Part shown: piece by piece, positions 19,540-29,746 of the stretch
Layout: every line of letters begins with the position of its first letter
Numbering within the stretch: position 1 is the stretch's first letter
NCBI GenBank assembly: GCA_002715965.1
Contig: PBAL01000047.1
Span: forward strand, 22,282 to 86,281
Reading direction: 5' to 3'
DNA length: 64,000 nt
Source of the DNA: Verrucomicrobiales bacterium
GTDB lineage: Bacteria > Verrucomicrobiota > Verrucomicrobiia > Limisphaerales > JAYPXF01
The notes under the pieces: generated by a model
Database searches by the model: none
Told to the model about the DNA's origin: nothing
The model's input: only the letters and a program-made list of their open reading frames with translations
Made by a program: the position numbers and the translations under genes

Positions 19540-21003
19540 TCACCGGCCATCCCAGAATGTACCTTCCCGCTTGATGGCCTGCTCCATTTTCTCCAGCTGA
19601 GCCAACATTGATTGCGTTCGGTCTACCTCATCCTCTCGACGGTCAATGCGTTCGCTGATGTCCTGTTCCACCTGAAAGAGCAACGGTGTTTCACGACTGG
19701 CCTTGAAGCCATAATTGTCCCTCAACTGTGAGCCGATGCGGACGTGCAGTTTCCATGGACCGACCCGGATCGCTGAGGGGCCGTTGTCGTGATAGGAATA
19801 GAGGAATTTGAAGTCGTCGACCGGTTTGTTGAACTGCGAGGCATCCAGGTACGAGCGGATGTCTCGTCCATCAATCGTACGGCCCTTTGGCAATTCAACT
19901 TCGGCCAACGCAAAAACCGTCGGCAGCACGTCAAGTGTGCTGGCCGGATGCAGAATGCGTTGATTACCGGGAATGACGCCCGGCCAGCAGAAGATCCCGG
20001 GAACGCGATGGCCGCCTTCCCAAGTGGATCCCTTGCCATCGCGGAAAGGCATCGCGTAACCAACGTGCATTCTCGCCTCACCATACTTCTTGTGTTCCTT
20101 CGTCTTGCGGAAGAGCAGCCACGGTCCGTTGTCGGACGTGAAGATGATCAAGGTGTTCCGCGTGATTCCAGCATCGGCCACCGTGGCACGAATGCGTTTT
20201 ACGCAATCATCGATCTCCGCCATCACATCACCGAGCAGCCCGCGACGCGAACGGCCTTTGAATTCGTCAGACACGTACAGGCCAAGGTGCGGTTGGTTGT
20301 GGGCGACGTAGGCAAAGAACGGGCGATGCTTGTTCGCCTTGATGAACTCCACGACTCCGTCCGTATAACGTCCGGTTAACGATGTCGAGGCAACCGGATC
20401 GGAAGGAAGATTGATGGCCAGGGTCTTATAGCCCTTGACCGGATCATCACCGCTTGGATCCGATTTCATCAACTTGGCGTTTCCGTAGTCATGGGAAACA
20501 TTCGATCCAATCCAGGTATCGAATCCATGTGCCAAGGGCAGCGCGTCCCAAGAGAGTCCGTTCTTTTCGTTGGGATTTCCAAGATGCCATTTGCCGAACA
20601 TCCCCGTGGCATAACCCCGCGACTTCAGCCCTTCCGCAATGGTCACTTCGTGCGGGTGAATGTGCCGTGCCGCACTCGGACCGATCACCCAACTGCCAAG
20701 TCCACTTCGCCCCGGGTAGCGACCAGTCAACAACGAGTAGCGTGAAGCACTGCAGGCCGGCGAGGTGACGTAGAATTGCGGAAAGTTCACACCCTCTTGG
20801 ACCATCCTGGAAATGTTCGGCGTTTCAATGACCGGATTACCGTTGTGCGCATAGTCTCCGTAGCCGCTGTCATCAAGAAAGATGAGTATCACGTTTGGCC
20901 GATCCATCGGTTCCCGCGCTGACAGCGAAACGGCGCAAAGCGCCACCATTAGTATCCACCTGTACATAGCCGTCATGCTGAGATGGACAACCAGCCTCGT
21001 CAC
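19540..21003 (-). CDS. Sulfatase (arylsulfatase-type)
   Basis: RPNVILIFLDDSGYGDYAHNGNPVIETPNISRM; formylglycine motif CSASRYSLLTGR. Confidence 0.93.
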   Translation of the reverse strand: MTRLVVHLSMTAMYRWILMVALCAVSLSAREPMDRPNVILIFLDDSGYGDYAHNGNPVIETPNISRMVQEGVNFPQFYVTSPACSASRYSLLTGRYPGRSGLGSWVIGPSAARHIHPHEVTIAEGLKSRGYATGMFGKWHLGNPNEKNGLSWDALPLAHGFDTWIGSNVSHDYGNAKLMKSDPSGDDPVKGYKTLAINLPSDPVASTSLTGRYTDGVVEFIKANKHRPFFAYVAHNQPHLGLYVSDEFKGRSRRGLLGDVMAEIDDCVKRIRATVADAGITRNTLIIFTSDNGPWLLFRKTKEHKKYGEARMHVGYAMPFRDGKGSTWEGGHRVPGIFCWPGVIPGNQRILHPASTLDVLPTVFALAEVELPKGRTIDGRDIRSYLDASQFNKPVDDFKFLYSYHDNGPSAIRVGPWKLHVRIGSQLRDNYGFKASRETPLLFQVEQDISERIDRREDEVDRTQSMLAQLEKMEQAIKREGTFWDGR

Positions 21004-21073
21004 TCCTCAAATCCAACCTTTGAAGATCTTCTACGCTGCTGCCAGTCGCACGCCCTGACGAGCCAGCCGCCAT

Positions 21074-22732
21074 TCAGTGCCAGGCCAGATCACGAAAGTT
21101 TCTTACCCGGTGAAAAGTGCTGAGGTCGGCGTCGTGGTGATGATCGGAATGTTTTCCCGTGCGGGAAAGAATCACCAGATCGTCGCCGTCAATCTTCATC
21201 GAGGGATACATGAACGACTGGGTCGAAGTGGGGGCGAGGGCGATGCAACCGCCGGGCAGCCAGGAAAGCCCGTCATTGGAGAAGTGCAGCATCAGAGCCC
21301 GACGCGAGGTGGCCGCATCGCCGATCCCGAAACGCGCACGGTCATAGCCCATGGATTGATTGGCGGCCAACCAGAACAGACGTGTCCGCTCGTCGTAAAC
21401 CACGCAGAACTTCGTGTAGGCACCAGGCCATGGGTAATAATTCTCGAACTCGATCGACAAACGGCCGTCTTCATCGCGGATCTTGAACAGGGCGGTGACG
21501 TTGCTCGCGAACTTGTGGCCAAGGCCGTGAGGATTGACGCGGCAGGCCGCAATGAGTTCGTCGCCTATCTGCATCACATTGGATTCCAGCAGGCCGTCGT
21601 GTTTCTCAGGCTGCAGGCGAGGTGAAAGGTTGCGCGGAACGCCGGGGGTGTAGACCACTTCGCTTCGTCGCCAGGTATCAGGTGAAAGCAGGTCTTTGTT
21701 GAGATCCGCGGCAACAGCGAGAATGCCGCGAAAACTTTCATCCATCGCCCAGTAGAGTGTGTTGTCACGAATGACAAATGAGGTCTGGCAATTCCAGAAA
21801 CGACCTTCCAGGACCTTGACCGGGCCTTCCCAGGTCTCGCCCTCATTGCGGCTGCGCATGATGTAGACGTCCCGATGCTGCTGCTTCTGTGTGAACATGT
21901 AGAGCGCGCCTTTCAACGCGAACAACGTGCACTCGGCGTACATCAGGTCAGGAAGGCGCTGCCAGGTCCTGCCTCCGTCGCGACTGCGCGTGAGTTGGAG
22001 AAACTTTGGGCCACCGCTGAGTTTATCCGGCGAAAATCCACGATTCGCCCGACCCCAGATCGGCGAACCCGCGATCAGCGTTCCATTCGGAAGAACACAC
22101 AGACAAGGATCGTGCACGAAGTCGCGATGTGCGTCCGGGACTTCCGCAGCAATGGTGTAGTTTTGTGCAAGAGGAGGATCAAACGGTGATCGGTGCCTTG
22201 TACCATCGCCAGCAAGTTGGGCGAGAAAGATGCACCATGGCCCTGATGTCGGACGTTGTGGATATTGCGTCTCGGAGGACAGCTCAATTCGTTCCCCCTT
22301 CACCAGGCCCTTTCGCCACACTGCACATTCCGTGTTCCAATCCGTCAAGGACACGGGGATCCTTCCCTTGCGTGGTTCTACGGGATCAGGTCTCTTGAAC
22401 AAATGAAACGGCGGAATGCTCATTCGTTCGAATCCAAGCCGATTCAACTCAGCGGCTCGACTATCCTTGTCTCCGGGCACCGACGTCAGCGCAAAAACGT
22501 CACCGTCGGTCTGGCAGGTGATCCGACCCGCAGAAAGCGGGCCTTGGATGAATGTCAGCCCCTTCATTGCGGCTGGAACATCCTGTGCGACGTAGTCCCG
22601 GTTGTTGAAAAGTTGCACACCATCTGCGAGTTTCAACGCGTTCCCTTCAGCCACGGTGACGACCGCAGGTCCGGCGGACACCCCGCAGGAACAGCATAGG
22701 AACAACTTGATGCTCAGAATCAATCCACGCAT
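21074..22732 (-). CDS. Sialidase/BNR-repeat-like secreted protein
   Basis: SRDGGRTWQRLPDL and SRNEGETWEGPVKVLEGRFWNCQTSFVIRDNTLYWAMD; N-terminal signal peptide. Confidence 0.75.
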   Translation of the reverse strand: MRGLILSIKLFLCCSCGVSAGPAVVTVAEGNALKLADGVQLFNNRDYVAQDVPAAMKGLTFIQGPLSAGRITCQTDGDVFALTSVPGDKDSRAAELNRLGFERMSIPPFHLFKRPDPVEPRKGRIPVSLTDWNTECAVWRKGLVKGERIELSSETQYPQRPTSGPWCIFLAQLAGDGTRHRSPFDPPLAQNYTIAAEVPDAHRDFVHDPCLCVLPNGTLIAGSPIWGRANRGFSPDKLSGGPKFLQLTRSRDGGRTWQRLPDLMYAECTLFALKGALYMFTQKQQHRDVYIMRSRNEGETWEGPVKVLEGRFWNCQTSFVIRDNTLYWAMDESFRGILAVAADLNKDLLSPDTWRRSEVVYTPGVPRNLSPRLQPEKHDGLLESNVMQIGDELIAACRVNPHGLGHKFASNVTALFKIRDEDGRLSIEFENYYPWPGAYTKFCVVYDERTRLFWLAANQSMGYDRARFGIGDAATSRRALMLHFSNDGLSWLPGGCIALAPTSTQSFMYPSMKIDGDDLVILSRTGKHSDHHHDADLSTFHRVRNFRDLAWH

Positions 22733-22804
22733 GCGCCCACGTTATGCAAAGCAACGCCGACGACAAGACTTGGACACAGCACTGGATCCAACCAACTTGG
22801 AATC

Positions 22805-23482
22805 GTGAATTTCAAGTCGGGGGTTTTCTTTCTGGCTGTGGTCTTCATCGGCACTGCTGTCACTTTGAGGCGTGATCCGTCGAGGCACACGGTTACTCCT
22901 GGTCCAACACCACCGTTAACCGGTCCGATAAATGAAATCGGCTTAAGCGGTGTGACTCCGGGCCGAAGCCTTGCCTTCCCTCTTGCCGGACACATCATCG
23001 AGATTTCCGTGCCGGCCAGGGAAGGACATACTTTTGGCAGTTTTCATCTGACTACAGAGAATTATTCCTCCGGCGCAACGGAGAGAGACGGTTCGCTACA
23101 ACGTGTCTTGTTCGGCGATGTGACGGCGGATGGAACAGAGGACGCGGTAATCGTGATTCAATCCGGTGGGTCCGGCAGTTATGCGACCGTGTTCGTGCTC
23201 GAATCAATGACCACAAATTTCCATCTCGTTCAACTGCCCGAATTCAGCGCGCCGGGATACATGGGACATGACCGGGTCAGCATCCGAAACGGATCAGTGG
23301 TTCGTGAGTTCCCGACCTACGTGGGAAAGGAGAAGTTGCGCATCGATCGTCAGTGGAAAACCAAGGACACCCTGCAGGGCAAATTGCCGGTGCGCAACCA
23401 AGCTGACAGTAATGCCACCCCATCCGGAGCGAACAAGGTATTCAGGTTCGACTTTGCAAGCAACTCGTGGATCCCGATCTAA
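22805..23482 (+). CDS. Hypothetical secreted protein
   Basis: GTG start with signal-like MNFKSGVFFLAVVFIGTAVTL; VLFGDVTADGTEDAVIVIQSGGSGSYATVFVLE. Confidence 0.55.
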   Translation: MNFKSGVFFLAVVFIGTAVTLRRDPSRHTVTPGPTPPLTGPINEIGLSGVTPGRSLAFPLAGHIIEISVPAREGHTFGSFHLTTENYSSGATERDGSLQRVLFGDVTADGTEDAVIVIQSGGSGSYATVFVLESMTTNFHLVQLPEFSAPGYMGHDRVSIRNGSVVREFPTYVGKEKLRIDRQWKTKDTLQGKLPVRNQADSNATPSGANKVFRFDFASNSWIPI

Positions 23483-23567
23483 CTCGAACCTCGAGAGTGT
23501 TCGCGCGTTTCCAGCCGGTGCTGAATCTACGGATCCGTCGAAACGTAAATCCAAGCTGGGTGAATCC

Positions 23568-25112
23568 TCACCCCGGATAGTCGGCCACATAGACCGCCTT
23601 CACCTGGGTGTAATCCAGGAAGGTATCCTCGCAATTCACCCCTCCACCCGGTCCGCCGGAGATTCCCTGACCGCCATAGGGCAAGCCGTAGGCAACGGAG
23701 TTGTGACAATTGACCTGGCAGGTGCCATCGCGAAACTGCTTGGCCAACGCAACACCTCGATCGAGATCGGGAGTCCAGACACTCGCGCCCAGGCCGTAGG
23801 GTGAACTGTTCGCCAACTGCAGCGCCTGTTCCGCAGAGTCAACCGGACAAACAGTTGCGAAGGTGTGAAACACTTCCTTGGGATTGCAATCAACTCCCGG
23901 TTCCGTGCGGTAGAGCGCGGGCTTGATGTAGAAGCCATCCCTGCCGCTCACCTCGGCAACCCCTCCCGACAACAGCACTTCTCCACCACGGGAAACCGTT
24001 TCCGATTGCGCCTGAAGAATACGACGCTGCTGGGTGGGATTCACCACCGCGCCAAGTTGTGTACCTTCATCGGCCTGGTACCCGATGGTCAGGTCTTCCA
24101 TGAATGCCTTTTGCGCATCGATAAACGGATCGGCGATCTTCTTGTCCACGTAGACGCGATGGATGGTGCAGCAAGTCTGGCCGAAGTGTTGATTGACATA
24201 ACGCCCCACCGTTCGCGCAACCAACTCCGGATCCGCGTCGTCCAGCACGATGGCCGATCCGTTGCCACCCATCTCACGTTTCATCCGTGTGCCATGCCGA
24301 TCGCAGATGCGAAGGATGTGTTGGCCAATGCCGGGCGAACCCGTGAACGATATGTAACGAACACCCGGATGTTCCGCGATGCATTGTCCGGTAATTTCAC
24401 CACGTCCCGGAACTACGTTGATGACGCCCGGAGGGAAGCCCGCTTCAGCCGCCAGATTCGCAATGTAGAGTGCTGACAGTGGAGTATCTTCCGCCGGCTT
24501 GATGATGATTGTGTTGCCGGACAGCAATGCGGGGAATATGAACCACGAAGTCAAGACGATCGGGTAGTTCCACGGAATGATTCCAGCAACGACACCCCAC
24601 GGTTCGCGATAGGTGTATCCCTTCACGCCATCACCAACCTTCATTGCAGCTCCATCTCCCATGGCAATCTTTTGCGCAACACTACTGAAATACTCGGCGC
24701 ACTCGCGAATCTGCGTAAAATCGCCCTCCGCCAATTCGGACACCTTTCCGCCATCGCGAATCTCGCAGGCAAGCAGCACATCGCGATCGCGGTCGCAGAG
24801 CTGTACCAGTTTGTTCACCAACGCGATGCGATCTTCAAGTGGCGTATCCTTCCATGACGCAAACGCCTTTTGCGCGACATCAACCGCGGCTGCCACTTCC
24901 GCCTCGCCCATTTCACAAACCGTGGCGAGCACTTCCTGCGATCCGGGATCCGTGCTCTGAAAGGTTGCATTCATGGAGCCGGAGACACTCTTTCCGCCGA
25001 TGATGCCTCCCAGCGGTTTCCCGCCGTTGGCGCAGAATTCGGTGAACTTGTCCGGAGTAGAGAAGGCGGCTGCCGTGAAGGCCTGGATGGATTCGGAAGT
25101 TGCAGTAGACAT
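23568..25112 (-). CDS. Aldehyde dehydrogenase family protein
   Basis: PWGVVAGIIPWNYPIVLTSWFIFPALLSGNTIIIKPAEDTPLSAL; FTGSPGIGQ; catalytic FGQTCCT. Confidence 0.95.
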   Translation of the reverse strand: MSTATSESIQAFTAAAFSTPDKFTEFCANGGKPLGGIIGGKSVSGSMNATFQSTDPGSQEVLATVCEMGEAEVAAAVDVAQKAFASWKDTPLEDRIALVNKLVQLCDRDRDVLLACEIRDGGKVSELAEGDFTQIRECAEYFSSVAQKIAMGDGAAMKVGDGVKGYTYREPWGVVAGIIPWNYPIVLTSWFIFPALLSGNTIIIKPAEDTPLSALYIANLAAEAGFPPGVINVVPGRGEITGQCIAEHPGVRYISFTGSPGIGQHILRICDRHGTRMKREMGGNGSAIVLDDADPELVARTVGRYVNQHFGQTCCTIHRVYVDKKIADPFIDAQKAFMEDLTIGYQADEGTQLGAVVNPTQQRRILQAQSETVSRGGEVLLSGGVAEVSGRDGFYIKPALYRTEPGVDCNPKEVFHTFATVCPVDSAEQALQLANSSPYGLGASVWTPDLDRGVALAKQFRDGTCQVNCHNSVAYGLPYGGQGISGGPGGGVNCEDTFLDYTQVKAVYVADYPG

Positions 25113-25309
25113 AAGTGATGAAAGGGTTTCTCAAGTGGGACAGGAGCGGATCATTTGAGGGGGCCTGGAGGAAGTCTAGAAATAAACGGCAGGCGTTAAC
25201 ATGTGTCATTGAGAGTGGTCGCAACCGAGGACTGCGCGATAAGAAATCGAGCGTTCGGCAGCAGTCAGATCAAGCGGTTTTCGATGCGCCCCCCCTCACC
25301 CCGCACTCT

Positions 25310-25398
25310 CCCGCTGGGAGAGGGAGAACATAGCGAACCACTCATTCATAAAGCGCGTTTCATGTATGGCGACAGCACAACTTCCCTCTCCCGGTGGG
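25310..25398. repeat. Inverted repeat with CCCTCTCCC/GGGAGAGGG arms
   Basis: cccgctgggagagggag (25310-25326) and cttccctctcccggtggg (25381-25398). Confidence 0.7.
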
Positions 25399-25490
25399 CT
25401 GTCAATTAACCCACAATTCTGTCGGGGAGTTGGCGGTTGCGCGGCAGCGTCTTGGACTTGCCGTAGTCCAAACCGCTGAAGTTCCAAGGC

Positions 25491-25737
25491 AGCAGAATGA
25501 TCCTCAATCATTCCTCAACCAAGCAGAGCCACATTCGGGTGGAGATTCTGGATCGTCCGGGGAACGCGATTCCCGGGTTTGAGGCGAGCGACTGCGAGGC
25601 GATTTCCGGGAATGAACTTGACCACGTCGTGCACTGGGAGGGGAGAGCGATCTGGATGCGATATCAGGCAAACCGATCCAGTTACGATTCCAGATCAAGA
25701 ACGCGAGTCTCTACTCCTTTCGCTTCGAGTAGAGTCA
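25491..25737 (+). pseudogene. C-terminal fragment of a secreted beta-sandwich/glycosidase-type protein, frameshifted
   Basis: SHIRVEILDRPGNAIPGFEASDCEAISGNELDHVVHWEG, then in a shifted frame SDLDAISGKPIQLRFQIKNASLYSFRFE-stop. Confidence 0.75.
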
Positions 25738-25915
25738 ATTGAGCGCGGATCACGCGGTTGTGACAAACGGTCGGGCGAAGCTCCCGATGAGACGTTTGGG
25801 CTTTTGGTGTAATTTATCCGTTCAGCGTGGCGAGTCGCGCCGGATACTCAATTCGCATTGGCAATGCCACGCTCGGCTCAGCAGGAGCTTCCCCACCGAT
25901 CGCAGGCACAGCCAC

Positions 25916-27043
25916 TTACTCCGCTATCATGATGCACGAAGGCATCGTGACCTCGATCGTTTTACCGACCTTCTTCAACTTGCCTGCTTCGCCAACTCGG
26001 AAGGTGACCAGACTGTTCCCCGGCATGTTCGCGCAGAAGAGATGCCTTCCATCCGGCGCAATCGCAAGATTCTGCGGACCTTTGCCAAGGCTGGGGATGA
26101 TTTCGATCAGCTTCAGTTTGCCGTCCTTGCTAATTTGATAGCCGCCGATGCTGTCGTGTCCCCGGTTGGTGCCATAGAGAAACTTTCCGTTCGGAGTGAT
26201 CTTCAAGTCGGCCGTATGCGTCCGGCCCCCGAAGTCCTTTGGCAGTGTGGAGATGTTCTGAATCTCGGTCAGCTTTCCTGCTTTCGCAGCGTAGGAAAAA
26301 ACGGAAATGGTGTTGGCCAATTCGTTGATCACGTAAACAAACTTACCGTTCGGATGAAAGGTGAGATGCCTCGGTCCGGAACCGGCGGGGACTTTGACGA
26401 AGGAGGGCTTGTTTTGGGTGATCTTCCCGAGTTCCGGCTCGAGTCGGTAGCTCATCACCTTGTCGATGCCCAGATCCGCAGCAAAGGCAAAGCGATTGTC
26501 CGGACTGACGACCACGCAATGCGCATACGGAGCCTTCTGCCGCTTCGGATCCACGCTCGAACCTTTGTGTCGAAACAGTGATTCCATCTTGCCCAATGAC
26601 CCGTTCTTCTTCAGCGGAATGGATCCAACATCACCGGTCAAATAGTTCGCAACCAAGAGAGATTTGCCAGTCGCGTCGACGTCCAGATAACAAGACGCCT
26701 TCCCATGGGTGGACTGTCGGTTTAGCAGCTTCAAGTTGCCGGAACGTCCTTTGAGCGCAAACGCCGCGACTTGGTTGATCTCCCCGCCGAACGAACTGGC
26801 GTCGATGGAATACAGGAAGCGCTGGTCGTCCGAAAGCGCCAGGAAGAATGGATGCTCCACCTGGTCGTTTGAAGCGACCTGCTTCAACGCACCTGATTTC
26901 AGATTCAAGCGGTAGGCATGGATTGCACCCTTCTCGCCGGCTGCGAATGAGGACACAAAGACGAGCGGTTGCGGTTTGGCTGGAGCTGATTTGGCAGTGT
27001 TCATGGTCAGGATTGAAACAAGCAGGATGCAGAGCAGACGCAT
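25916..27043 (-). CDS. Lactonase family beta-propeller (6-phosphogluconolactonase-like)
   Basis: GPRHLTFHPNGKFVYVINELANTISVFSY..HTADLKITPNGKFLYGTNRGHDSIGGYQIS..GKGPQNLAIAPDGRHLFCANMPGNSLVTF. Confidence 0.92.
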   Translation of the reverse strand: MRLLCILLVSILTMNTAKSAPAKPQPLVFVSSFAAGEKGAIHAYRLNLKSGALKQVASNDQVEHPFFLALSDDQRFLYSIDASSFGGEINQVAAFALKGRSGNLKLLNRQSTHGKASCYLDVDATGKSLLVANYLTGDVGSIPLKKNGSLGKMESLFRHKGSSVDPKRQKAPYAHCVVVSPDNRFAFAADLGIDKVMSYRLEPELGKITQNKPSFVKVPAGSGPRHLTFHPNGKFVYVINELANTISVFSYAAKAGKLTEIQNISTLPKDFGGRTHTADLKITPNGKFLYGTNRGHDSIGGYQISKDGKLKLIEIIPSLGKGPQNLAIAPDGRHLFCANMPGNSLVTFRVGEAGKLKKVGKTIEVTMPSCIMIAE

Positions 27044-27530
27044 GGTCCGCCCAATCTGGGGGAGCCGCTTCGCGTGTCAACAAAATCAACATGGTTGAAG
27101 CGCGCGTTTTTGATCCGGCCAAGCGGACGGATCGCCTCCTAATTCTCCCCATGCTCAAGACACCCATTGTCGCGCTCACGGCTCTCCTGTGTTGCTTTAG
27201 CCTCCGCGCCGCGGACGACGGTGACGTGAAAGATGTCAGCGTCATCAATCGGCTCGGGCATCACCGAAGCGGCTTGCAAACGCCTGGTCAAGGAACGGAT
27301 GTGCGGTTCGGGGATGGAATGGAAAAGTGATGGTGCCGGGGAAGTGCTTCGGCTGCGCAGTCTCTTGCTCTTGAACCAACGCTGGCAACAGTTCTGGTCC
27401 GAAATCTCTCAATACGGCATCTGAAGTTCAACTCACGAGACCCTGTGCTGACGGCAGACCATAGAACATCAAACTTAGGTCCACCCCCCCCGGGAATTGG
27501 CAGGAGACGGCGAATCCACAAGGAACAGGC

Positions 27531-27977
27531 ATGAGCATTTTTTCACTGGAAGGAAAAGTCGCGTTGGTGACCGGAGCCGGTCGCGGTATTGGCCGGGGCA
27601 TTGCCGAAGAATTGGCCAGACATGGAGCGAAGGTGGCTTGCGCGGCGCGCACGGTCGAGCAGTTGGAGGCCGCGGCCCAAGCAATTCGCGACGAAGGTGG
27701 TTAGGCGATGGCCTTGCCACTCGATGTGGGCAAAATTGATTCTCACAACGCAGCCTTGGACAAGGTGACCAAGTCGCAGGCAGTCGAATTTGGAAAGCAC
27801 AACATTCAAGCCAATTGCCTCTGTCCTGGCTTCGTGAAGACACCTCTGACCGAGACGATCTGGTCGGACAAGACCATGCAGGATTGGGTGGAGTCGCGCC
27901 TCCCTGCCGGACGTCTCGCCACGCCCAAAGACGTGGCCTGCGACAACTGGCCGCTGCCGGGCAGCGCAACGGCGTGA
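27531..27977 (+). pseudogene. SDR oxidoreductase remnant (in-frame TAG, internal deletion, lost C-terminus)
   Basis: [110 protein letters not shown]. The catalytic-core segment is missing. Confidence 0.9.
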
Positions 27978-27989
27978 ACCAGTACGTTT

Positions 27990-28075
27990 AATCAACCGCA
28001 AAGAACGCATAGATCACAAAGATATTCTTGTTCCGCTTCGATTCTCTGCGCTCTATGCGTTCTTTGTGGTTGATT
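27990..28075. repeat. 32-bp imperfect inverted repeat (AATCAACCRCAAAGAACGCATAGA)
   Basis: aatcaaccgcaaagaacgcatagatcacaaag (27990-28021) versus ctctgcgctctatgcgttctttgtggttgatt (28044-28075), 28/32 complementary. Confidence 0.9.
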
Positions 28076-28118
28076 CCATGGCTTTCGTATTTGTTCCCGT
28101 TGGCCCTATGCTCGGCAC

Positions 28119-28850
28119 ATGGAAAGCAAAACCATCCTGATCACCGGCGTCAGCCGTGGACTCGGCCATGGACTGGCCTTGGCGTGCGTGGAGCGTGGGG
28201 ACACTGTCCTCGGCCTTGGCCGCAGCGCAGCCACCGACCTTGAGGCCCAATCCAATTTTCACTTTGCGCAGGCTGATGTTGCCGAGGCCGAGGCGTGCGC
28301 CACAGCCTTGGATACCCTGTTGAGTGAACGCGCCCGTCTCGATGGCGTCATTCTCAATGCCGGCATTCTCGGCCCAATCGCCGACATGCGGGATCAGTCC
28401 GTCGACACCATGAAGAACGTCCTGGAGGTAAATCTCTGGGCCAACAAAACGCTGCTCGATCTGCTCCTGGCTCGAGACCTCACAATCGGGCAAGTAGTCG
28501 GCATTTCTTCGGGCGCGGCCGTCAATGGGAACCGAGGCTGGGGCGGCTACTCCCTCTCGAAGGCCGCCTTGAACATGTTGATTAAGCTCTACGCCAAGGA
28601 GCGGGAGGACATTCATTTCAGCGCGCTTGCTCCCGGTCTCGTCGATACCAACATGCAGGACCAGATTCGCGCCATGCCCGACGATGCTCCGTTCCCCAGT
28701 GTCGCCCAGCTCAAGCAGGCAACGGGCACTGACGCCATGCCCGATTCCACGATTGCCGGCCAACGCGTATTGGCTGCCTTGGATCGTCTCCCCGGCCTGA
28801 TCGAGAGCGGTGAGTTCGCCGATATCCGCAAGCCGCCGTTGACTGATTGA
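28119..28850 (+). CDS. SDR family NAD(P)-dependent oxidoreductase
   Basis: MESKTILITGVSRGLGHGLAL; ILNAGILGP; GYSLSKAALNML (YxxxK). Confidence 0.92.
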   Translation: MESKTILITGVSRGLGHGLALACVERGDTVLGLGRSAATDLEAQSNFHFAQADVAEAEACATALDTLLSERARLDGVILNAGILGPIADMRDQSVDTMKNVLEVNLWANKTLLDLLLARDLTIGQVVGISSGAAVNGNRGWGGYSLSKAALNMLIKLYAKEREDIHFSALAPGLVDTNMQDQIRAMPDDAPFPSVAQLKQATGTDAMPDSTIAGQRVLAALDRLPGLIESGEFADIRKPPLTD

Positions 28851-28863
28851 GACGGCGACACCC

Positions 28864-29304
28864 TCAGGATCGAAACAGTTCTCGAACCACATTTCCGTAG
28901 ACGTCCGTCAGGCGGAAATCACGTCCGGCGTAGCGGTAGGTGAGCCTTTCGTGATCGACGCCGAGGAGATGGAGGATCGTGGCGTGCATGTCGTGCATGT
29001 GCACCTTGTCGATCGCGGCGCGGTAGCCGTAGGCGTCCGTTTCGCCGTGCGAGTAGCCGCCCCGTGTCCCAGCTCCGGCGAGCCAGTGGGTGAAGCCAAG
29101 CGGGTTGTGGTCGCGATGGCTTTTCCAACATGTGGAATTCTGGCTTCCTTCGCGGGAATACCCTCCACGCCGATGGGCATGCCTTGGGTATGACCGGGAA
29201 GGAACACGTTCGAAAAAGCCGCGCGTGCCCGACACACTCGCGCCGGGATTAATCGAGACAAAGTCGGGCAGGTTTCTGTTCTCCGTGCCGAGACCGTAGG
29301 CCAC
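28864..29304 (-). pseudogene. DUF1501 C-terminal remnant with frameshifts and a central deletion
   Basis: [28 protein letters not shown], frame switch to [18 protein letters not shown], back to [70 protein letters not shown]. Confidence 0.9.
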
Positions 29305-29339
29305 CCAGGAACCGATGCTGGGACAATCGATCGCCTACC

Positions 29340-29702
29340 GGCGTCATCCGTCAAGACAAGATCGTCCTGACCAGTGATCCGGAGAAGCACATTCCAAGCG
29401 TACGTCTGCGAATGGCCGAACAGCCGACGAATCAGTTGGATTACTCGCTTGAGATGATCGTCACCGGTATTGTTGCGGAAGACAGCCTCAGCTTCTCGAT
29501 CAATGAACATGAAATTCCCCCGATCAGCTGGAAACGGGTCGAACAGGAGGGAGCTGGCATTCTGCACATCACGGTGGTTCTCGACGCCAAAACCCTGCAG
29601 TTTGGTGACAACACGATCGCAGCGCGGATCGAGGCCACTCGGAAGAAGTTCAATACCGAGATACAGTGGCTCGCGTTGACGGTCCGCCGGCGTCCGGACT
29701 GA
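29340..29702 (+). pseudogene. Orphan C-terminal domain fragment
   Basis: Continuous frame GVIRQDKIVLTSDPEKHIPSVRLRMAEQPTNQLDYSLEMIV...TLQFGDNTIAARIEATRKKFNTEIQWLALTVRRRPD with no plausible N-terminal half. Loosely similar to the beta-sandwich linker in 36628-40143. Confidence 0.5.
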
Positions 29703-29746
29703 AGACGCGTTTGAAAACGCTTGGGATGCCGTTAGGCTGCTTCAAG

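Noticed and set aside
27478-27491. Homopolymer-rich ccaccccccccgg tract as a phase-variable promoter
   Set aside because: The C-run precedes a pseudogene and there is no evidence of length variation; more likely neutral.
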